Made by a program: the position numbers and the translations under genes
In this document: piece after piece, positions 48,078-57,597 of the stretch
Numbering within the stretch: position 1 is the first letter of the stretch
How the letters are laid out: every line of letters starts with the position of its first letter
Notes under the pieces: model-generated
Databases searched by the model: none
What the model was told of the DNA's origin: nothing
The model's input: only the letters and a program-made list of their open reading frames with translations
Source: Balneola sp.
Lineage (GTDB): Bacteria; Bacteroidota; Rhodothermia; Balneolales; Balneolaceae
Direction of reading: 5' to 3'
NCBI GenBank assembly: GCA_003712055.1
Contig: RHLJ01000002.1
Coordinates: forward strand, 434,001-498,000
Length of the DNA: 64,000 nucleotides

Positions 48078-48163
48078 TTACATCTCAATTAAGACAAAGA
48101 ATATAGAAGATTCATAGAAATTTAAGCACTTAGTTTTTTTTAATGGCTTTCCCAAAAAAAGCG

Positions 48164-48171
48164 TAGCTTTG
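48164..48171 (+). promoter_or_regulatory. -7 promoter box of the DAHP synthase gene
   Basis: TAGCTTTG matches TAnnTTTG exactly and ends 22 bases before the ATG at 48194. Confidence 0.5.
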
Positions 48172-48193
48172 CAGGTTCAAAATCACTCACAGT

Positions 48194-49552
48194 ATGGCAG
48201 AAACGTTAGAGAAAAACTGGACACCCGTAAGCTGGCTTGATAAGCCAATAAAACAACTTCCTGAATATCCGGATGGGAATTCATTAAAAGAAAACTTTGA
48301 TACGCTTAAGAGCTTACCACCATTGGTAACTTCGTGGGAAATTGATGCATTGAAAAATAAACTGGCCCAAGTTTCTGCGGGGAAATCTTTTTTACTTCAT
48401 GCCGGAGATTGCGCAGAAAGTTTCAATCATACTACTTCGCCTAAGATTGTAAATACGGTGAAGGTTTTACTACAGACCAGCTTTATTTTGATTCATGAAA
48501 TGGGAGTTCCTGTAGTAAGGCTGGGGAGAATAGCAGGTCAATACGCAAAACCTCGTTCGCAAAGCTTCGAAGAGGTAAATGGTAAAACAATCCATAATTA
48601 CAGAGGAGATTTAATTAACGGTTATGAACCCAATGTAGAAGCAAGGGTTCCAAACCCAGCTCGTTTAGTAGAGGGATACCATAAAGCTGCATTAACACTG
48701 AATTTTGTACGGGCTCTTGCTGACGAGGGCTTTGCTGATCTTCACCATCCTGAACAGTGGGAACTGGATTTCATGAAGAATAATGAGTACTACAAAGAAT
48801 ATGAGGCGATGGTGGAGTCGATCACCAAGGCAGTGAAGTTTGTTGACGCAATTGCACCGGATCGCTTCTCTTCGTTCCAGAAAGTAGATATCTACACTTC
48901 TCATGAAGCACTGAATTTATATTATGACTCTGCTCAGACTCGTAAAGTGCCTCGTAAGACTGACTTTTATAATTTGAGCTCACATTTAGTATGGCTGGGT
49001 AATCGAACCAGAGATTTAGATGGTGCTCATGTAGAGTATTTAAAAGGAATATCTAATCCGATTGGAATAAAAGTAGGTCCTCCTTATACCATTGATGACA
49101 CCCTTAAGTTGATCGAGACGCTTAATCCAACTCATGAGGCTGGTAAGATTGTTCTAATCACCCGGTTTGGAAAATCATTAATTGAGGAAGAATTACCTAA
49201 GCTTATCCAGGCAGTTCGCAGAGAGGGATTCCCTGTGGTATGGAGTTCAGACCCAATGCATGGAAATACTTTTTCATCTTCCAATAACTACAAAACCCGA
49301 AATTTTGATCATATCCTTGATGAGATAAAGTCAGCCTTTGCTATTCACAGATCAGAAGGTAGTTATTTAGGTAGTGTTCATCTTGAACTTACTGGTGATA
49401 ATGTAACTGAATGTGTAGGCGGCGCTAAAGGATTAGATGAAGCCGAGCTTGATAATAACTATGAAACCTTCTGTGACCCAAGGTTGAATTACGAGCAATC
49501 TTTGGAGATGGCATTTCTGGTTGCCAAAGAGTGGAAGCAGAGTTATTTGTAA
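48194..49552 (+). CDS. 3-deoxy-7-phosphoheptulonate synthase, class II
   Basis: The protein has 452 residues, typical of class II (plant/mycobacterial type) DAHP synthases. Motifs: LLHAGDCAESF, VRLGRIAGQYAKPRS, HLVWLGNRTRDLDGAHVEY, GNPIGIK-like SNPIGIKVGP, and VVWSSDPMHGN. It condenses PEP and erythrose-4-phosphate, the entry to the shikimate pathway. It is alone here. A hairpin with arms GAGGC and GCCTC around AAA (near 49595-49607) lies downstream. Confidence 0.95.
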   Translation: MAETLEKNWTPVSWLDKPIKQLPEYPDGNSLKENFDTLKSLPPLVTSWEIDALKNKLAQVSAGKSFLLHAGDCAESFNHTTSPKIVNTVKVLLQTSFILIHEMGVPVVRLGRIAGQYAKPRSQSFEEVNGKTIHNYRGDLINGYEPNVEARVPNPARLVEGYHKAALTLNFVRALADEGFADLHHPEQWELDFMKNNEYYKEYEAMVESITKAVKFVDAIAPDRFSSFQKVDIYTSHEALNLYYDSAQTRKVPRKTDFYNLSSHLVWLGNRTRDLDGAHVEYLKGISNPIGIKVGPPYTIDDTLKLIETLNPTHEAGKIVLITRFGKSLIEEELPKLIQAVRREGFPVVWSSDPMHGNTFSSSNNYKTRNFDHILDEIKSAFAIHRSEGSYLGSVHLELTGDNVTECVGGAKGLDEAELDNNYETFCDPRLNYEQSLEMAFLVAKEWKQSYL

Positions 49553-49638
49553 TTCCTAAGCATTTATCTGTCATAATTTCCAGCCCCTGACGATGAGGCA
49601 AAGCCTCGCTGTCAACATTTCTACCACCAAAAAATAGT

Positions 49639-49660
49639 ACTGAAATTTCTTCATTTCAGT
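49639..49660. promoter_or_regulatory. Candidate enhancer-protein binding site upstream of hsp20
   Basis: ACTGAAAT (49639-49646), six-base spacer, ATTTCAGT (49653-49660): a perfect inverted repeat centred about 74 bases before the predicted sigma-54 start. The position suits an activator site, but it could also be a weak terminator for the DAHP synthase gene, since four T follow. Confidence 0.45.
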
Positions 49661-49696
49661 TTTGCCGTCGTGTCATACGAACCTGTTTAAGAGCCA

Positions 49697-49713
49697 TTGG
49701 CATATCCATTGCA
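49697..49713 (+). promoter_or_regulatory. Sigma-54 (-24/-12) promoter of hsp20
   Basis: TTGGCAT-ATCCA-TTGCA matches TTGGCAC-N5-TTGCA, with GG at 49699-49700 and GC at 49711-49712, exactly 12 bases apart. Transcription would start near 49724, leaving a leader of about 41 bases. Confidence 0.6.
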
Positions 49714-49764
49714 AAATTCTCTGCGAATTCGAACTTAAAATTAAACATTCAAAAGAGGTTAATT

Positions 49765-50196
49765 ATGGCACTTATTAAATATACCAGACCAACTTCAGAT
49801 TTATTTTCAAGAAACTTCAACGATATCGTTGATGAGTTCTTCAATCAAAAAACTTCTAATTACAGAAGAGATAATTTTATGCCTAGCGTAGATGTTTCCG
49901 AAACGGAAACTCTTTTCGAGGTTTCAGTTGTATTACCTGGACTCAAAAAAGAAGACATCTCCGTAGACCTTGAAAAAGGCAAGCTAACAATCAGTGGAGA
50001 GCGCAAATTTGAGAATAAAGATGAAGGTAAAAACTTCCATAGAGTAGAAACACAATACGGAAAGTTTAGTCGTTCTTTCTACCTCCCCGATTCTATTGAT
50101 GAGAGTAGTATTTCTGCAAAATATGACGCAGGAATTCTTTCAATTACTATTAACAAGAGCGAAGAAGAAGCGAAGAAGCAAATCGAGATTGGATAA
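49765..50196 (+). CDS. Small heat-shock protein, Hsp20 family
   Basis: The protein has 143 residues. The alpha-crystallin domain spans about 38-130 (MPSVDVSETETLFEVSVVLP to the strand YDAGILSITIN). The C-terminal I-x-I type motif is represented by IEI at the end. It is an ATP-independent holdase that keeps unfolded proteins soluble until ClpB and other chaperones act. AGAGG, eight bases before the ATG, is one of the clearer ribosome sites in this window. The promoter looks sigma-54 dependent, and a strong terminator follows. Confidence 0.95.
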   Translation: MALIKYTRPTSDLFSRNFNDIVDEFFNQKTSNYRRDNFMPSVDVSETETLFEVSVVLPGLKKEDISVDLEKGKLTISGERKFENKDEGKNFHRVETQYGKFSRSFYLPDSIDESSISAKYDAGILSITINKSEEEAKKQIEIG

Positions 50197-50218
50197 CAAT
50201 CCGATTTTAGGTTAAAAA

Positions 50219-50251
50219 AACCGAAGCCCGTGGAAAGGCTTCGGTTATTTT
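50219..50251 (+). terminator. Rho-independent terminator of hsp20
   Basis: AACCGAAGCC (50219-50228) pairs with GGCTTCGGTT (50237-50246), followed by ATTTTT. Confidence 0.88.
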
Positions 50252-50336
50252 TATGGTTACAAATTGTAAAGCGGTACAATTTTTAACCGGGAAGGCGTTG
50301 TAGCTCAAAATTAGAACTATCATCAAAGTTGACATT

Positions 50337-51809
50337 ATGAACACAGGTGTAAGAAATATTTTCGGAGTAGCAGCAGCTATAATTGTTTTATTAGGGTTGA
50401 ATGCATTTACAGGTAACAATCGGGTTAGTCTACCTGATTACGATACCGAAGTAACCAAATCAGAGAACAGGCCAGTTGCAACCCTTATGGATTTGAACGA
50501 AGCTATTGTTGACATAGCAGAAAAAACGAATCCTGCAGTAGTAACTATCACTACAGAGAAAACCCAACAAGTACGCTATAGCGATCCATTTTCCATGTTT
50601 TTTAGAAACCCAAACAGTCAGGATGGGCAAACACGGGAATACGTTCGAAGAGGATTAGGTTCAGGAGTTATTGTTTCTGAGGAAGGCTATATACTGACCA
50701 ACAATCATGTAATTGCTGATACCGATGAAATCAAAATTCAGCTTTTTAACGGTGACGAGGTTTCAGCAGAACTGATCGGAGCAGATCCTGCAACAGACAT
50801 TGCTGTACTAAGAATAGATGTTGATAATCTTCCGGTAGTAACATTGGGAGATAGTGATGATGCAAGAGTAGGTTCTTTCGTTCTTGCAATTGGGAGTCCA
50901 TTGAGCGAGGATTTGGCGCATACCGTATCGTTTGGAATTGTAAGCGCGAGAGGTAGATCATTAAATAATCTCACGGTATATGGAGACTATATTCAAACCG
51001 ATGCTGCGATAAATCCTGGTAATTCAGGGGGTGCCCTTATCGATATGAATGGGGAACTGGTAGGAATTAATACGGCTATTGCTTCAAGGTCAGGTGGAAA
51101 TGATGGAATTGGATTCGCAATTCCGGTAAACCTTGCCAAAAGAATTATGGACGATCTTATTGATGATGGATCGGTTTCCCGAGGCTATCTGGGAATTTTA
51201 CCTGCTGACGTTGACCAGGTTATGGCAGAGGCTCTTGGGCTTGAAAATGTAAGAGGTATCCTCGTAGCTAGTGTTGAGGAGGATACTCCTGCAGACATTG
51301 CTGGACTTCAGGAAGAAGACATCATAATTGCTGTAAATGGTGATTTATTGAACTCAGGAGATGCAAATGCATTCCGAACCTTGATCGCAAGTTTTAAACC
51401 TGGTAAAAAAGTTGATCTTACTGTAATTAGAGATGGAAGCGAGAAGAAAATTACTGTAACTTTAGGCACGCGACCAGGAGAAGAGACAACTTCTAATACG
51501 TCAGGTAGCGAGGACATTGATGAAAAACTGGGTTTCAAAGTATCAGGGATTTCTCCTGAGATAAGAAGACAACTAAATTTATCGAATGATAAGGAAGGAG
51601 TTGTTGTTACAGAGATCAGAGAATCTAGTAATGCGTTTGAACGAGGACTGGAAAGAGGAGATGTAATCTCAGCAGTAAAGAGAAAAAAGGTTAGTACCGC
51701 TGAGCAGTTCTACAAAGAGATTGAGAAAAGCGTTAACAAAGGTGATGAAGCAGTTTTACTTACTGTTGAACGCAACAATCAGAAACAATTTATCGCATTT
51801 AGACTCTAA
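50337..51809 (+). CDS. HtrA/DegQ-type periplasmic serine protease
   Basis: The protein has 490 residues with an N-terminal signal or anchor (residues 7-25). The chymotrypsin-like triad is H124 (TNNHVI), D154 (TDIAVLRI) and S230 (GNSGGAL). Two PDZ domains follow (about 285-385 and 400-490; RGYLGILPADV, GVVVTEIRESSNAF). It degrades or refolds damaged envelope proteins. It lies between hsp20 and clpB, fitting a stress theme. A terminator hairpin lies downstream. Confidence 0.94.
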   Translation: MNTGVRNIFGVAAAIIVLLGLNAFTGNNRVSLPDYDTEVTKSENRPVATLMDLNEAIVDIAEKTNPAVVTITTEKTQQVRYSDPFSMFFRNPNSQDGQTREYVRRGLGSGVIVSEEGYILTNNHVIADTDEIKIQLFNGDEVSAELIGADPATDIAVLRIDVDNLPVVTLGDSDDARVGSFVLAIGSPLSEDLAHTVSFGIVSARGRSLNNLTVYGDYIQTDAAINPGNSGGALIDMNGELVGINTAIASRSGGNDGIGFAIPVNLAKRIMDDLIDDGSVSRGYLGILPADVDQVMAEALGLENVRGILVASVEEDTPADIAGLQEEDIIIAVNGDLLNSGDANAFRTLIASFKPGKKVDLTVIRDGSEKKITVTLGTRPGEETTSNTSGSEDIDEKLGFKVSGISPEIRRQLNLSNDKEGVVVTEIRESSNAFERGLERGDVISAVKRKKVSTAEQFYKEIEKSVNKGDEAVLLTVERNNQKQFIAFRL

Positions 51810-51846
51810 GTAATCAAAGATTTTATTGTACCCCGAAAAAGCCAAG

Positions 51847-51877
51847 GCCCAGGTCATGATATGATCTGGGCTTTTTT
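51847..51877 (+). terminator. Rho-independent terminator of the DegQ gene
   Basis: GCCCAGGTCAT (51847-51857) pairs with ATGATCTGGGC (51861-51871), one G-T wobble, then six T. Confidence 0.88.
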
Positions 51878-51919
51878 GATTTTCTATATTCGTCCTAGGC
51901 TAAATCTCCACTTTTTATC

Positions 51920-52025
51920 GTCATCCCGCATCCCGATGCTGGATCTGTAAGGGGTTACTCTAATAATAAATATCTCATGATCAACGATTTTACCTTTTCA
52001 GATCCCGGATCAAGTCCGGGATGAC
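51920..52025. repeat. REPIN-like palindromic element (copy 2)
   Basis: It is 106 bp with GTCATCCCG at one end and CGGGATGAC at the other. Inner hairpins are GCATCCCGATGC and CCCGGATCAAGTCCGGG, and both arms carry GGATCTG. Length, ends and architecture match the copy at 38422-38529; the right arms are almost identical. Confidence 0.7.
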
Positions 52026-52044
52026 CAGTAGAAGGAGCTAGAAA

Positions 52045-52617
52045 TCAAATCAGAACAAAATCTTTGTCCCGGAACAAGGGGCTCAAATCTTCAGGAGGAG
52101 GAAAGTGTTTATCTCGGAAATCATTGAAGAACCCGAGCGTTTCATTACTCATTAATTGGATGATGTCGTCCATAGCTTTTCCTGAGATCATCATTGGAGT
52201 ACGATCAAATACCATCATAGTACCAACGCATTGTGTGCTAATCTGATATTGAGCACATTCTTCAATGGAAGTACCTTTAATTACACACCGGGAAAGCCAC
52301 TTATCAACATCAAATTCCTGGTTCTTTTTTAATTCTTCATGAGCAGAAAAATCCAGGTTCGATTGAAAATAATCCATCATTTTTTGTTCTGATTCTTCGG
52401 AGTATTCTTTCATTTGAGTCTGCATGCATTCCATACAGATAGCAAATTCCCACACCAGATCTCTTGTATTTAATCCAGGATAATTTGTAAACGCTTTCTC
52501 GATAATATATTCCTCATTATCCAACAGGTATTTCTCGCAAACCAGGCAATGCTCAATGGGTTTACCTGTTTCAGAGGAGTAAAAAAGTTCCGGGAGTTCA
52601 GAAAGTGTTGGAGCCAT
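52045..52617 (-). CDS. Hypothetical protein with CxxC zinc-binding pairs
   Basis: The protein has 190 residues and is not recognised. The N-terminal part holds a likely zinc site: HCLVCEKYLLD (residues 23-27) and ICMECMQTQM, together four Cys in CxxC pairs. The rest is mainly acidic and helical. No signal peptide or membrane helix. It lies 25 bases after the upstream barrel-protein gene on the same strand. Confidence 0.55.
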   Translation of the reverse strand: MAPTLSELPELFYSSETGKPIEHCLVCEKYLLDNEEYIIEKAFTNYPGLNTRDLVWEFAICMECMQTQMKEYSEESEQKMMDYFQSNLDFSAHEELKKNQEFDVDKWLSRCVIKGTSIEECAQYQISTQCVGTMMVFDRTPMMISGKAMDDIIQLMSNETLGFFNDFRDKHFPPPEDLSPLFRDKDFVLI

Positions 52618-52642
52618 CTTTACAATTTATAGCTTTCTAAAA

Positions 52643-54073
52643 CTAGTACAAGTTTCTATCAAAATAATATCGAACTGATACGTTGAACCCAAAAAAATGG
52701 TTTTGAGTAGTTGATTCCAGCAAATCAGGAGATCGTGTTATTACAAATCTTCTGTTGTAATTAAATGATATTCCAGCCGAAATAGAGACTCTGTTCTCGA
52801 TAAAAAAAGAAAGGCTACTCTGAGTAGTATTTGCGAAGTAAGTTTCCTCTAATTCTGGATCATCTTTTATATCTGAAGTTTGATAATACGTATTGTTAAA
52901 TGTATTAATGATCATTTGATCGGCTATATTCCAAAGCCAACCAATCGAACTAGTTCCATTAAAATTCCAATTAACCGGGTCGGTTCTTTCGAGTGGAAGT
53001 GAAATAAATGTTGTTATAACTGCACTAATTTGATGCTCCAGACTCAAATTTTTGTACGCCCTTGCATTAACTCGAAAGCCGGCTTCTCTATCAACTATTA
53101 TATCTCTTAATTGGAGAACTCTATTTTCATCCTCGGTTCTTCTCAACAGGTTTTCATATCTATAAAACCCTGCTAGTTCTATTTCAGCTCCTTCGAAACG
53201 CTGCCCTAGATTTTCATTAAAAACATCGTTTAAAAAGAATAATTCATAAGCATTAAGCTGGTCGAGCTTATTATTTGAAGCTTCATTAATGTCTTGCCAG
53301 AAATATTTTAAAGGGCGGTCATATCGTTGTAGGTAGCCATTGTATTTGGTGAATAATTCAGCAACTTCTATTATTTCATCGCTTGAAAAAGAGTTATTGC
53401 CCAGGTCTTTATAACGCTCGTTTAATCTAAGTGAGCGTAGTATCGGAGAAATATTTCGTACTCTGCCAAAACCTATTCCAAAAGAAGGATATGCATTAAT
53501 TCTTCGGTTTATAGTTACATCCTTTTCTTCAAAAGAATCCTGTTGTTCATCTCTTTTACTTCTTATGATCCGAAAGTCTGTATTTAAGGAAGTAGAAATA
53601 AAAAAATTCTCACCTATATACTCCTTTAGGTCAAAATATACTGATGGTTGAATACCTAAATTTCTGAGTTTTATTTTCTCATGATCTTCACCGAAGAAGA
53701 AATCTTGTTTATCCTCAGTGTTTGTTACTTGTGTGAATACAGAAAAAGAGGTGTTTAATTGGTAAACTCGTTGTTCGCTTTCTCTAAAAAGAGTTAAATG
53801 GGGAGTAAGATTAATATTAAAATTAGAAACACTATTTGCGAATTCACTATCAGATCCAGAGGAAAAGGGATCAGGAATCTCATTAGTTGTATTTGTATTT
53901 CTCCAATCATACCTCAAATGCCCCGTGGAAAGATAGAAGTTTTTGTATCCCCATTCAGGTAATCGGTAATAAATAAGTTTTTGAAAGTCTGCTTTATTTT
54001 GGAAGCCTACACTTTCTTGGGATAAACCTATTGTGGGTACCAGGAAGCAAATCATTAAGAAAGAAGTTTTCAT
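52643..54073 (-). CDS. Putative outer-membrane beta-barrel protein
   Basis: The protein has 476 residues with a signal peptide (MKTSFLMICFLVPTIGLSQ). The mature sequence is rich in alternating polar and hydrophobic strands with many aromatic residues (LEHQISAVITTFISLPL, SLSFFIENRVSISAGISFNY). It ends in FGFNVSVRYYFDRNLY, where a C-terminal strand with aromatic residues fits barrel insertion. The function is unknown; a structural or porin-like role is inferred. Same strand as the CxxC protein. Confidence 0.65.
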   Translation of the reverse strand: MKTSFLMICFLVPTIGLSQESVGFQNKADFQKLIYYRLPEWGYKNFYLSTGHLRYDWRNTNTTNEIPDPFSSGSDSEFANSVSNFNINLTPHLTLFRESEQRVYQLNTSFSVFTQVTNTEDKQDFFFGEDHEKIKLRNLGIQPSVYFDLKEYIGENFFISTSLNTDFRIIRSKRDEQQDSFEEKDVTINRRINAYPSFGIGFGRVRNISPILRSLRLNERYKDLGNNSFSSDEIIEVAELFTKYNGYLQRYDRPLKYFWQDINEASNNKLDQLNAYELFFLNDVFNENLGQRFEGAEIELAGFYRYENLLRRTEDENRVLQLRDIIVDREAGFRVNARAYKNLSLEHQISAVITTFISLPLERTDPVNWNFNGTSSIGWLWNIADQMIINTFNNTYYQTSDIKDDPELEETYFANTTQSSLSFFIENRVSISAGISFNYNRRFVITRSPDLLESTTQNHFFGFNVSVRYYFDRNLY

Positions 54074-54218
54074 TGATGAAGAAGATTTTTAGAAAAGGTT
54101 TGAAGAAAATCTAAGTACCAGCTAAGAATGAGTAGTAATCCTGCAATTCCGTCAGAAGCTCAATCCGGGCATGATTTTAGACATTAATAGTGGAAAAAAG
54201 AAGTAAAGATCGAACACT

Positions 54219-56855
54219 ATGAATTTAAATAAATTCACTCTCAAAGCTCAGGAGACCATCCAAAAGGCGTTGGAACTAGCCCAGTCTTCAAACAACCAGG
54301 CATTGGAACCAGCTCACGTTTTAAAAGCATTTCTGATAGATGCAGATAATATCGTAATCACATTGATTAACAAGCTAGGAGCCAGCTTAAAAGTAGTAGA
54401 AGTAAGTACAGATGCTTCCCTTCAAAAGCTTCCAAAAGTACAGGGTGCTTCTGTATCTGGTCAATATCTTTCTCCATTAGCCAAAGAAGCATTTGATTTA
54501 GCACAAAAAGAGTCGACGGCACTAGGCGATGAGTATATCAGTTCTGAACATGTGTTATTAGGTTTGGTCCAGACCAAAGGAGAGATCGCCGATGTCTTAA
54601 ATGACCAAGGTGTTACTAAAGATAATATTCTTAAGGTGCTCAATGATGTTCGAGGAGGCCAAACAGTGGACGACCCCAATGCGGAAAGCCGCTATGGAGC
54701 GCTTAAAAGATATGCCAGGGATTTAAACGAATTAGCGGAGAAAAATAAACTGGACCCCGTAATTGGTCGGGATCAGGAAATTCGAAGGGTAATGCAAATC
54801 CTTACCCGCCGCACCAAGAACAATCCTGTACTTATTGGTGAGCCAGGAGTGGGTAAAACTGCTATTGCCGAAGGTATGGCACTTCGGATTGTAAGAGGAG
54901 ATGTTCCCGAAGGGCTTAAGTCAAAACGCATTGTGGCTCTAGATATGGGAGCTTTGGTTGCCGGGACTAAATTCAGAGGTGAGTTTGAAGAACGATTAAA
55001 GGCAGTAGTGAAAGAGGTAACAGAATCTGACGGAGAATTAATTCTCTTTATTGATGAAATCCATACACTGGTTGGAGCAGGTTCAGCAGAAGGTTCCATG
55101 GATGCAGCCAATATTTTGAAGCCAGCACTTGCAAGAGGAGAGATGCATGCAATTGGTGCCACAACCCTTGATGAATACCGGAAATACATCGAAAAAGACA
55201 AAGCACTTGAGCGAAGATTACAGACGGTATTAGTTGGTGAGCCTTCGGTTGAGGATACGGTATCTATCCTTCGTGGATTACAAGAACGATATGAGGTACA
55301 CCATGGGGTAAGAATTACCGATGCAGCCATTATAGCTGCTGCCGAGCTTTCTCACCGTTATATCTCAGATCGCTTCCTTCCAGATAAAGCCATCGACCTA
55401 ATTGATGAGGCGGCTTCGAGGTTACGATTGCAAATAGATTCTCTTCCAGAGGAGTTAGACGGCATTGAACGCCAAATCCGCCAATTAGAAATTGAAAGAG
55501 AGGCACTTAAGCGAGAAAAAGATCAATCCAAGATTAAAGGGATTGAGAAAGAACTGGCTAATCTTGAAGAAGAGCGCAACAGTATGCGTGTGCAATGGGA
55601 GCAGGAACGTGATCTCATTCAAAAAGCGCGTGAACTTAAACAAGCCATAGAAACCACAAGAAATGAAGCTGATAAAGCGGAGCGTTCGGGGGACTATGAA
55701 AAAGTAGCAGAACTTCGTTATGGTACCATCACCCGATTAGAAAAAGATCTGGAAGCAGCAAAGGTTCAGTTGGATGAAATGCAGGAGCGAAAAGCATTGC
55801 TCAAAGAAGAAGTGGACGGGGAAGATATTGCTGATATTGTAGCTCGTTGGACAGGTATCCCAGTGAAGCGTATGCTTGAAAGCGAACGCCAGAAGTTATT
55901 GCTACTTGAGGAAGAGCTTCACAAAAGAGTAATTGGTCAGGATAAAGGAATTGAAGCGGTAGCTAATGCAGTTCGTCGATCAAGGGCAGGATTACAAGAC
56001 GAAGGCCGGCCTATTGGCTCTTTCTTTTTCCTTGGTTCAACAGGGGTAGGAAAAACCGAATTGGCGCGATCACTTGCTGAGTTTTTATTCAATGATGCAA
56101 ATGCAATGATTCGAATTGATATGAGCGAGTACATGGAAAAACATAGTGTAAGCCGATTAATTGGACCTCCTCCGGGATATGTGGGCTATGATGAAGGCGG
56201 GCAGCTTACCGAAGCGGCTCGCAGACATCCTTACTCAGTGATTTTGTTAGACGAAATCGAAAAAGCACATCCTGATGTATTTAATATCCTGCTTCAGGTT
56301 TTGGATGAAGGAAGGCTGACCGATAACAAAGGGGTAACTGTCGATTTCAAGAATACCATCATCATTATGACTTCCAACATCGGCTCTCATTTAATTGTGA
56401 ATGAAATGGAGAAGAGCAAAGGTGAGCTTAGTGACGAACAATACGAGAAGCTTCAGCAGCAATTAATTGACCAGTTAAAGTTGACCATTCGACCGGAATT
56501 CCTGAACAGGGTAGATGACATTATTGTATTCCATCCATTAGGAAAGGAACATATTCGTCAGATTGTAGATATCCAGTTGAAACGAGTTCATCAGTTACTG
56601 GAGAAGAATAAGGTCAAACTCACAATCCCAGACTCAGTGAAGGATTGGCTAGCTACCCGGGGATATGATCCGGTATATGGAGCACGTCCTTTGAAAAGAG
56701 TAATTCAACAGCATATCACCAATACCCTTGCTACTCAGCTGATTATGAAAGACTCTGATGCTCCTATCAAGTATGAAGCAGCTCTAAACAAATCCGGAGA
56801 AGAGATCGCTTTTGCTGAAGTTGTAAGTGATGTAGAAGAGTGGGTGGAGGAATAA
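54219..56855 (+). CDS. clpB: ATP-dependent disaggregase ClpB
   Basis: The protein has 878 residues, the ClpB length. The N-domain has two Clp repeats. NBD1 has Walker [10 protein letters not shown], then a long coiled M-domain (about 400-530) that marks ClpB rather than ClpA or ClpC. NBD2 has [19 protein letters not shown] and the sensor region [11 protein letters not shown]. With DnaK and small Hsps it dissolves protein aggregates. I see no sigma-54 motif or CIRCE element in the 145 bases upstream. Confidence 0.96.
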   Translation: MNLNKFTLKAQETIQKALELAQSSNNQALEPAHVLKAFLIDADNIVITLINKLGASLKVVEVSTDASLQKLPKVQGASVSGQYLSPLAKEAFDLAQKESTALGDEYISSEHVLLGLVQTKGEIADVLNDQGVTKDNILKVLNDVRGGQTVDDPNAESRYGALKRYARDLNELAEKNKLDPVIGRDQEIRRVMQILTRRTKNNPVLIGEPGVGKTAIAEGMALRIVRGDVPEGLKSKRIVALDMGALVAGTKFRGEFEERLKAVVKEVTESDGELILFIDEIHTLVGAGSAEGSMDAANILKPALARGEMHAIGATTLDEYRKYIEKDKALERRLQTVLVGEPSVEDTVSILRGLQERYEVHHGVRITDAAIIAAAELSHRYISDRFLPDKAIDLIDEAASRLRLQIDSLPEELDGIERQIRQLEIEREALKREKDQSKIKGIEKELANLEEERNSMRVQWEQERDLIQKARELKQAIETTRNEADKAERSGDYEKVAELRYGTITRLEKDLEAAKVQLDEMQERKALLKEEVDGEDIADIVARWTGIPVKRMLESERQKLLLLEEELHKRVIGQDKGIEAVANAVRRSRAGLQDEGRPIGSFFFLGSTGVGKTELARSLAEFLFNDANAMIRIDMSEYMEKHSVSRLIGPPPGYVGYDEGGQLTEAARRHPYSVILLDEIEKAHPDVFNILLQVLDEGRLTDNKGVTVDFKNTIIIMTSNIGSHLIVNEMEKSKGELSDEQYEKLQQQLIDQLKLTIRPEFLNRVDDIIVFHPLGKEHIRQIVDIQLKRVHQLLEKNKVKLTIPDSVKDWLATRGYDPVYGARPLKRVIQQHITNTLATQLIMKDSDAPIKYEAALNKSGEEIAFAEVVSDVEEWVEE

Positions 56856-56892
56856 TTTAAGGTATTAATATTCTAATGTCTTAAGTTAGGGT

Positions 56893-57597
56893 ATGGATAA
56901 GCAAAAGTTAATTGATGAGATAGTTCAATATTTTGATGAAAATATTGCTCAAGTGCATCAAGAGAATTTGATTAATAAACACGCAAAATTATCTAGTTAT
57001 CAGATCAATCCAATACTGGTTAAGTACCTTTCGCAACTTATAGAGAGTGGGATTACTGAAGAGGGAATTGCTAAAGCTCTTTTTTACCCAAGGGCTTTGG
57101 GTACTTCAATAACTGGCTCATTTGGAAGTAAATTTCAAAAAATGCTTGTTGATTTAGGGCTTGTTAAAGGATCACTAATCCCAGGGATGGACATAGAATA
57201 TCAGGATAAGCTAGATGGTAGAGATAAATATTGTCAGTTAAAATCTGGACCAAATACTATCAATTCCAAAGATGTTGATCCAATGCTGAGCGAATTTGAT
57301 AAGGTCGCAAATTTGGCTAGAGCAAATAGTTCGAAAGATTTTAGCAATAATGATCTTGTTGTTGGAATAATGTACGGTGACAAAGATCAATTAAGTGCTC
57401 ATTATTTGCGTATAGATGAAAGATACCCAGTCATTATTGGACAGGAGTTTTGGGAAAGAATTACAGGATATCCATCTTTTTATGGTGAGCTTATTTCATC
57501 AATTGATGATTTAATTGACAGTATGCCTTTCAGTGATTCATTTCAAAGCGCCTATCATAAGCTTGTATCCGAAATTCGAGCAGCAAACCTAATTTAA
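56893..57597 (+). CDS. Type II restriction endonuclease (PD-(D/E)XK fold)
   Basis: The protein has 234 residues. A nuclease core is seen at G98-M-D100 followed by CQLKSGP (Q115-x-K117), a D...(E/Q)xK arrangement in which Gln replaces the usual acidic residue. SITGSFGSKFQKML upstream is helical. I do not know the specificity; the linked C5 methyltransferase and the layout suggest a type II system. Three sampled 60-base lines contain 59 G+C of 180, lower than in clpB. Its 3' end overlaps the convergent methyltransferase by four bases. Confidence 0.75.
   Translation: MDKQKLIDEIVQYFDENIAQVHQENLINKHAKLSSYQINPILVKYLSQLIESGITEEGIAKALFYPRALGTSITGSFGSKFQKMLVDLGLVKGSLIPGMDIEYQDKLDGRDKYCQLKSGPNTINSKDVDPMLSEFDKVANLARANSSKDFSNNDLVVGIMYGDKDQLSAHYLRIDERYPVIIGQEFWERITGYPSFYGELISSIDDLIDSMPFSDSFQSAYHKLVSEIRAANLI

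Noticed and set aside
49593-49610. RNA thermometer for hsp20
   Set aside because: The GAGGC/GCCTC hairpin is about 160 bases before the ATG and upstream of the predicted transcription start, so it cannot mask the ribosome site.
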